Assembly: GCA_007922305.1 (NCBI GenBank)
Contig: ML677465.1
Coordinates: 15,235 to 79,234, forward strand
Direction: 5' to 3'
Origin: Dermatemys mawii
Taxonomy: Eukaryota > Chordata > Testudines > Dermatemydidae
Length of the DNA: 64,000 bases
The notes beneath the pieces were generated by a model. It was not told the DNA's origin. It saw only the letters and a program-made list of their open reading frames with translations, and did not search any database. The first letter of the stretch is position 1. Each line of letters opens with the position of its first letter. Made by a program: the position numbers and the translations under genes. Below, piece by piece: positions 60,901 through 64,000 of this stretch.

Positions 60901-61275
60901 GACTGGGCTCCTAGGAGCTACAGCACAAATAACAGATCATCTCGCCATGTCATGTGGCTGCCCCTAGATGACTGCACTCAATTTACAGCCAAACCCCACC
61001 CACCTGTGCCCATTCTTTCCCTGTCCCCACCCAGTGCTGCCATTTCCCTCACCGGTCCCCAGGTATAGCATATCATATTCCTGCCCAGAGATGCTTCTGA
61101 CACGATGTACTGCAATTCGGAGGTAGTGTGTGTCCAGCTTGACCAGCACGGGCCCCATTTCCAGCGGGTGAACAACTTGGTCCATGAGAGGATGATCTCG
61201 GATAAATGTTAGAACACGGTCAGGTAGTGCCAGCGAGGAGCCAAAGCCAGCCAGCGTCATGCTCTTGGTAATGCA
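36329..61275 (-). CDS. SEMA4F: Semaphorin-4F-like gene, 3' half (five exons, 5' end outside window)
   Basis: Class-4 semaphorins are single-pass membrane ligands acting in axon guidance and cell contact through plexins. Seen here: five minus-strand exons (61275-61053, 59884-59775, 54893-54736, 37816-37758, 36951-36329), all with AG/GT splice sites and compatible phases, encoding about 428 residues without a stop. Domain order is Sema C-terminal blades, PSI, Ig-like, transmembrane helix and an 89-residue tail ending CDETSI. The short tail with PSPEDER-like and LTGxPLAxCDETSI motifs matches my memory of SEMA4F better than SEMA4C, 4B or 4G, which have longer or different tails. The terminal ETSI is a class I PDZ ligand; SEMA4F is reported to bind PSD-95/SAP90. 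Introns are 1168, 4881, 16919 and 806 bp. The paralogue call rests on memory of family sequences; membership of the SEMA4 class is nearly certain. Confidence 0.85.
37758..37816 (-). CDS. SEMA4F: SEMA4F 59-nt exon linking PSI and Ig domains
   Basis: A very short exon read from 37816 to 37758. The acceptor is ctgcctcatctcag and the donor is CAGAAG|GTATGTG. It supplies [19 protein letters not shown], which corresponds to the PSI-Ig linker of class-4 semaphorins (usually L-x-QD-hydrophobic-Cys-Pro). It begins in phase 2 and ends in phase 1, fitting both neighbours exactly. It is too short to find by ORF length; the phase fit and linker similarity support it. The exon upstream of it in the transcript is 16.9 kb away. 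Confidence 0.85.
38100..38890. other. Intron sequence, nothing recognised
   Basis: Left part of the 16.9-kb SEMA4F intron; no repeat end or exon seen. Confidence 0.4.
38893..39335. mobile_element. hAT-like element (gttgcca family)
   Basis: Ends gtaggttgccag and gttggcaaccct; possible duplications tgtgttag and catgttag. Includes tccggttactgtggg and a gagga-rich interior. Confidence 0.55.
39642..40680 (-). mobile_element. hAT element with transposase C-terminal relic
   Basis: Left end caggggtctccaaac at 39642. On the minus strand at about 40110-39960, across stops, the sequence reads [14 protein letters not shown], then SDEHLQS-like and NFEPQL-like phrases, the C-terminus of vertebrate hAT transposases. 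The right end appears replaced by the CR1 that starts near 40690. Confidence 0.55.
40690..42826 (+). mobile_element. CR1 LINE, 5'-truncated, nearly intact reverse transcriptase
   Basis: Non-LTR retrotransposon RT. The frame 40942-41922 carries [86 protein letters not shown] and the catalytic FADD. The RT continues in the next frame from 41901 (a frameshift at about 41915), with a TGA at 42181 and another break near 42357, then WNSLPEEAV and a CR1 3' UTR ending ttcttacattcttatg. Endonuclease region missing. It lies antisense in a SEMA4F intron. Dead, but the best-preserved CR1 in the window. Confidence 0.93.
42840..44180 (+). pseudogene. Endogenous retrovirus env-like remnant
   Basis: Upstream of a polypurine tract and LTR. 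The frame at 43208-43483 has several N-x-S/T sites, paired cysteines and a Leu/Gln-rich stretch. It is followed after a stop by a hydrophobic stretch (around 43575-43620) resembling a membrane anchor. These are features of a retroviral transmembrane Env, but no diagnostic motif was identified. Interrupted by stops and by a SINE at 43823-43946. Non-functional. Confidence 0.45.
43823..43946 (+). mobile_element. Turtle-type SINE nested in ERV
   Basis: aatcaga-ggggtagccatgttagt head, caccttaaagactaagtaaa core, ctttcgtgggctaatacc tail. Confidence 0.85.
44173..44195 (+). other. Retroviral polypurine tract
   Basis: aaaagagaaaaaaggggtgg lies immediately before the TGTTAGG start of the LTR, the position of a plus-strand primer in retroviruses. 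Confidence 0.7.
44196..45014 (+). mobile_element. ERV 3' LTR
   Basis: Starts TGTTAGGATATAGATA. TATA-like gtgtataaaaataac near 44672, AATAAA at about 44835, end near gcttctgaca. With the polypurine tract this is the 3' end of an endogenous retrovirus. No 5' LTR was recognised. Confidence 0.75.
45110..45326. repeat. Segment related to 33050-33150
   Basis: Shares gcagcagccataagctgg and gtcacatcctcacattcc with variants inside the insertion at 33006-34049; probably the same retroelement family. Confidence 0.4.
45329..45526. mobile_element. hAT right-end fragment
   Basis: gcagtcaggggacaagg interior and right end gtttgcacacgcctg, matching the element at 23563-24178. Left end missing. Confidence 0.65.
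46125..46201 (+). mobile_element. CR1 fragment, left side of nested insertion
   Basis: gagtcaacagtgtgcccttg through ggctacattagta: CR1 RT C-terminal region, interrupted and resumed at about 47254. Confidence 0.8.
46202..47252 (+). mobile_element. Second, non-CR1 LINE family nested in CR1
   Basis: The first codons read [11 protein letters not shown], the catalytic YxDD box of a reverse transcriptase. Downstream, in broken frames, are [41 protein letters not shown], [13 protein letters not shown] and a Cys/His-poor tail. These match C-terminal RT regions of jockey-like LINEs in many animals and clearly differ from CR1 ([17 protein letters not shown]). 5'-truncated exactly at the catalytic box. 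The clade is not resolved here. Its 3' end is followed by agtagtaggagtaggag. Confidence 0.65.
47254..47790 (+). mobile_element. CR1 fragment, right side
   Basis: gtattgccagcagatcaaga continues the 46125-46201 copy; ends aatcctaatcttctatgatt. Contains [16 protein letters not shown]. Confidence 0.85.
47791..49000. other. Spacer with a weak L2-like patch
   Basis: 47955-48120 resembles the QN(A/T)A..RLL C-terminal region of L2-type LINEs at low similarity. The rest of the stretch is unassigned. Confidence 0.3.
49003..50372 (+). mobile_element. CR1 LINE fragment
   Basis: From [20 protein letters not shown] through [18 protein letters not shown], then multiple frame breaks, to the 3' end ctagatgattccagtgg and ttctatgatgg. 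Closely related to the 40.69-kb copy but more decayed. Confidence 0.88.
50385..50924 (-). mobile_element. LTR-like repeat, minus orientation
   Basis: Minus strand starts TGTTAAGAAAATGATTG at 50924 and contains ggggtataaaatatcttcac (TATA-like) and a following aataaatcttg (poly(A)-like). The end near 50385 is approximate. Confidence 0.5.
51179..51602 (+). mobile_element. LTR, plus orientation
   Basis: TGTTAAACAATTC start, TATA-like ctgataaaaggtc near 51465, gaataaagtgtg (AATAAA at about 51536), end cacccctgaca: TG...CA with correctly ordered signals, about 424 bp. Confidence 0.65.
51620..51737. mobile_element. MITE-like fragment
   Basis: ttgacctaagctacctcgat, gctggaattgtgtaacgtaa and gtagacatagcc; relative of 9064-9350. 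Left part missing beside the LTR. Confidence 0.5.
51738..52370 (-). repeat. Unclassified dispersed repeat with pseudo-coding stretch
   Basis: The 128-residue minus-strand frame (52061-51675) and the flanking sequence to 52370 match a dispersed turtle repeat I recognise, related to 12440-12530. Not a host gene. Confidence 0.4.
52622..52888 (+). mobile_element. CR1 LINE fragment, both ends truncated
   Basis: [20 protein letters not shown], then [17 protein letters not shown] and [19 protein letters not shown]: the CR1 C-terminal region, almost unbroken over 80 codons. No 3' end. Confidence 0.9.
52889..53524. other. Intron spacer
   Basis: No exon or repeat boundary recognised. Confidence 0.35.
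53525..53657 (-). mobile_element. Turtle-type SINE, second subfamily
   Basis: Minus-strand head atcagaggggcagccgtgtt, core ccggtggcgccttaaagact, tail cataagctttcgtagg then acttcttcagatgcatgga. The core and tail differ from the other SINE copies. Confidence 0.88.
54736..54893 (-). CDS. SEMA4F: SEMA4F exon: Sema/PSI junction and PSI domain
   Basis: A 158-nt exon read from 54893 to 54736; acceptor ctacctcaatag, donor AGCGG|GTAAGTGAC. It opens with [19 protein letters not shown] and continues through the cysteine-rich PSI module: [20 protein letters not shown] and then CIHH. The cysteine spacing and the DPxCAW motif define PSI domains of semaphorins and plexins, which orient the propeller relative to the Ig domain. 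It contains an N-glycosylation sequon (NTT). It ends in phase 2; the GG is completed by the first G of the exon at 37816. Confidence 0.92.
54894..56578. other. SEMA4F intron, nothing recognised
   Basis: Between the PSI exon and the hAT; no clear repeats or exons. Confidence 0.35.
56579..56892. mobile_element. Non-autonomous hAT element, perfect duplication
   Basis: Ends cagaggttctcaaac and gtttgaaaaccactg; identical gactagag at 56571-56578 and 56893-56900. Confidence 0.92.
57390..59588 (+). mobile_element. CR1 LINE, 5'-truncated, long
   Basis: Begins in the endonuclease-RT linker ([40 protein letters not shown]) and continues through RT motifs [45 protein letters not shown] and [20 protein letters not shown] with FSDD. 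The C-terminal frame 58785-59504 is open for 239 codons. Ends taagattctatgatt. Breaks near 57940, 58020, 58140, 58474 and 58765. A 27-bp direct duplication (accagatgacagaacaagga) sits at 59292-59345. Antisense in a SEMA4F intron. Confidence 0.93.
59775..59884 (-). CDS. SEMA4F: SEMA4F exon: last Sema-domain blade
   Basis: A 110-nt exon read from 59884 to 59775, with acceptor ccctttgcag and donor CTACCAG|GTGAGG. It encodes [11 protein letters not shown] and, later, [19 protein letters not shown], the strongly conserved end of the semaphorin propeller. Two nucleotides complete the split Glu codon from the previous exon, and the exon closes in phase 0. A long CR1 in the opposite orientation ends about 190 bp downstream in the following intron. 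Confidence 0.92.
60270..60935 (+). mobile_element. Old L3/CR1-like LINE 3' fragment
   Basis: Ends with gagctcctgagggcagggac, tttgtacagtgcctagcacc and gctacagcacaaataa, the style of ancient sauropsid L3/CR1-type 3' ends. The upstream part (cttctccctggccttgacaa) is weaker. Lies in the 1168-bp SEMA4F intron, filling most of it. Confidence 0.45.
61053..61275 (-). CDS. SEMA4F: SEMA4F exon: Sema domain C-terminal blades
   Basis: A 223-nt exon read from 61275 down to 61053. The acceptor is tttttacccacag and the donor is ACCG|GTGAGG. It opens in frame with CITKSM and contains the class-4 signature [16 protein letters not shown], followed by RIAVHRV and EYDMLYLGT near its end. These are the late beta-propeller blades of the Sema domain, the plexin-binding extracellular module. 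It ends in phase 1: the final G is completed by AG of the next exon to give the Glu of EDGH. No coding exon is visible between here and the right edge, so the upstream exons lie outside the window. Confidence 0.92.
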
Positions 61276-62315
61276 CTGTGGGTAAAAAACAGGAAGAGAT
61301 ATTCAAATGATCTGGGCAGAACACCTGGACTGGATGTTGTTTCCTAGTCAGAAACTGGCAATTCCACTCCCTCAGCACTCTCGGGATCTTCTGAGTACAA
61401 AGCATTGTGCATACAGCCTGCATACTAGGTTTCATACACAGGGCAGCAAATCACCCTGTGTTTCAGTAAATTCCACTGGGGACTGGGGCTAGTCCCACAA
61501 GGGCCCATTCAGGCTTTTAAGGCTCATCTCAGAGCAACAGAGGGTCTACTTAGCTGCCCTTACAAACAGGTCACAAAGGTATCTACAGGCTAATGGCTGA
61601 CTAGGGAGATGGTTAATAGGTTAACTAAGCACCTGAGAAAGGGGGATATAATGAGAAGCATTAGACACCACTGCCATCTCTGCCTACAACAAATCCTTCC
61701 CAGATTAAATCTGCCCTCTCACAAGCACTGAGTTATTTTTGGCCATTATAATTGCGAATTTGAGGGCTTCAGTGTTTTGCCATTTTAGCCTTTTTGTATT
61801 TTGCCTAGAAAGGTTTACTTGTAATTAATTTTTATATATTTTTAAAGTATGGTTTTTGCCCAGGAATTTTTGAAGTATTGGTGATTTGCCTCAAGTGATT
61901 TATTAGGCATTTCTGATAAAAATCAGTTCAGTTATTTTTTAAAAGAGGCATTCTACCATAGCAGCACTTCTTATAAAATAAGTTACAGTAGCAGCTTTTG
62001 TGTGTCCTGAAATTGCAGGATTGAGCACAGTGCTTGCTGGCCTGCACAAGTGTACCTGAGATTAACAAACAGCAGCGTCCCGCCTCTCACTCAATGTTAC
62101 CCCCTCCAAGCAGTTAGGTTGCGACCCAACACTGCTTGATTTGACTGATGGTTTGGCTGGATGGCTCCTGGCTCGGTGTACCAATTCATTGATAAATTGT
62201 ACAGTTAATTGCTTGACCACACTTTGGTTTGTTATGAAATATACTTGAGACCAAATAACCAATCTTAGTTAGGTTTATTGCTATACGCCATTATAATATA
62301 GTACTGGAAAAAAGG
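61276..62315. other. SEMA4F intron, nothing recognised
   Basis: No exon was found upstream of the 61275 acceptor; AT-rich towards 61740-62000. Confidence 0.4.
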
Positions 62316-62323
62316 TTTTATAC

Positions 62324-63214
62324 CAGGGGTGGGCAAACCTCTTGGCCTGAAGACCACATTGGTGTATGGGCTCCAGCTGGGAGTGCAAGCTCTGGGGTGG
62401 GGCCACAAATGAGGAGTTCAGGGTGTGGGAGGGGACTCCAGGCTGGAGTGCAGGATGGTTCGGCTCTCAGGTGGGGCTGGGGATGAGGGTTTTGGGGTGC
62501 CAGAGGGGGGCTCCAGGCTGGGACCAAGGGGTTCGGAGGGTGGGAGGAGGATCAGGGCTGGGGCAGGGAGTTGAGGTATGGGGAGGAGGGGCCTGAGGGG
62601 TGCACGCTCTGGGATGGGGCTGGGGATGACAGGTTTGGGGTGCAGAGAGGGTGCTCCTAGCTGTGACCGAGGGCAGGAGGGGGATCAGGGATGGGGCAGG
62701 CTGTTGGGGCACGGCAGGAAGAAAGGGAAGGGCTCTGGCTGGGGGTGCAGGCTCTGGGGTACAAGAGGAGGCTCTGAGCTGGGATCAAGGGCAGGAGTGG
62801 GATCAGGGTTGGGGCAGGGGATTGGGGTGCAGGAGGCACTCAGGGTTGCAGGCTCTGGGAGGTGCTTACCGGAAGCACGTCCCCGCTCCGGCTTCGAGGC
62901 GCAACCAGATGGCTCTGCATGGTGCCCCATCCACGGGCACCAGCCATGCAGCTCCCATTAGCCAGGAACCATGGCCAATGGGAGCTGCGGAGGCGGAGTC
63001 TGCAGACGGAGCAGTGTGCACAGCCACCTGGCCACGCCTCCGTGTACTACGTACAAGTCGGAGCGGGTTATGCCGGCTGCTTCTGACCCCGCTCCCCCAT
63101 CTGGAGTGCCCAAGCGGGGCAAACCTCTGACCCCGAGCCCCAGCGGGAGCTGAGGGCCAGATTAAATGGTCTGATGGGCCAGATGTGGCCCACAGGCTGT
63201 CGTTTGCCCACCCG
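62324..63214. mobile_element. hAT element with G-rich core
   Basis: Ends caggggtgggcaaac and gtttgcccacccg; duplications ttttatac (62316-62323) and gtttatac (63215-63222). Interior variants of gctctggggtggggctgggg. Same family as 23563-24178. Confidence 0.85.
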
Positions 63215-63222
63215 GTTTATAC

Positions 63223-64000
63223 AATACTGGTCTCCAGGAAGCCATCTCATGCAATGTTGCTACATTTACTTTATGTAGAAAGTGGACTCCCAAAGTTACA
63301 CCCGAAAGCCATTTTTATACCCTACCTGTTTACAAGTAAAAGGTACTGTGTACGGGATTGGAAACTAACTTTAACTAGTTAGGTTTTTCCTCTTTTTTTT
63401 TTTATTTTTTTTATTTTTTTTGATACCATGATGTAACCCTTATCACTTTATTCTGTTCACATGCATTTTAGGTACCAGAGGATATCACGCCACCTACTAG
63501 TTTTGTACTAGGGTAGAACAATTATTAGTTATGTCCTCTTCCTTTGGGACATTTTAGTAAGGCCTGTGAGAGTAACTTTCTTTTTGCTCCTATGGTAAAG
63601 CACTCATCTGTACCAATTTTGACAGCTTTTTTATTTGCTTAAGCCAAAACTTATTTTAGTGAATGCAAAGGGTTACTGGACACTTAGCATAAGTTATCAG
63701 AGTTATGTAAAAAATTATAGGACAATTTAGGCTATAATACTGCTATAAATACTTGTGCTTAATGCATACGGAGAGAGAGAGAGAGAGAGAGAAAGAAAGA
63801 GAGACATGTGTATGAATGATGTGGTACATTACTAATATGACACGTATATACACTAGGTAGCATATGTTAGTCAACACCTCCCCACCCAGTGTTGTAGGCC
63901 AAAGCCTGAAGGTCCACAGCCCTGTTCATGAAAAAGAAAAAAAAAAAAAAAAAAAAAAAAAAAGAAGAGCTCTGTAAGTTCTCATCACTTACTGCGCCTG
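63223..64000. repeat. AT-rich sequence with simple repeats
   Basis: T-rich run 63388-63421, (GA)n at about 63771-63801, and a poly(A) tract 63929-63963. No exon. Confidence 0.7.

Overview
This is a stretch of vertebrate nuclear DNA, most likely from a turtle (Testudines). The evidence is a repeat landscape dominated by CR1 LINEs, abundant small hAT elements with 8-bp target-site duplications, and a SINE with the core motif caccttaaagactaac that I recognise from turtle genomes. Alu and mammalian-type L1 are absent. The species cannot be named from sequence alone. There are no prokaryotic genes, CRISPR arrays or operons.

One intact gene can be reconstructed: the 3' half of a class-4 transmembrane semaphorin, best matched to SEMA4F, on the minus strand. 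Five coding exons (61275-61053, 59884-59775, 54893-54736, 37816-37758, 36951-36329) join with compatible splice phases. They encode the end of the Sema domain, the PSI domain, an Ig-like domain, one membrane helix and an 89-residue cytoplasmic tail ending in ETSI. The 5' exons lie beyond the right edge. The 3' UTR probably runs to about 34.55 kb. The 16.9-kb intron between the PSI exon and the 59-nt exon is filled with CR1 copies, a nested second LINE family, the 3' end of an endogenous retrovirus and LTRs.

The left half (1-34 kb) is intergenic and repeat-rich. It holds a decayed KRAB zinc-finger gene (minus strand, 10.8-12.4 kb; stop codon in the KRAB-B exon and four indels in the finger exon). 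It also holds a CpG-island promoter at about 20.7-21.25 kb followed by a tandem array of CTCF-like motifs (21.3-21.7 kb), and a broken Harbinger-type Myb/SANT gene (27.9-28.5 kb). Several solo-LTR-like blocks and a degenerate interstitial telomeric tract (31.3-31.6 kb) complete it. A minus-strand CR1 at 13.4-16.3 kb has taken three later insertions, each with readable target-site duplications.

The most unusual structures are two fold-back SINE insertions (15617-15830 and 31715-31827). Each is a SINE joined head-on to an inverted copy of itself, and each is enclosed as a unit by a 12- or 14-bp target-site duplication. I found no convincing undescribed multi-gene system. The interest lies in these retroposon structures, the nested LINE and the CTCF-like array.
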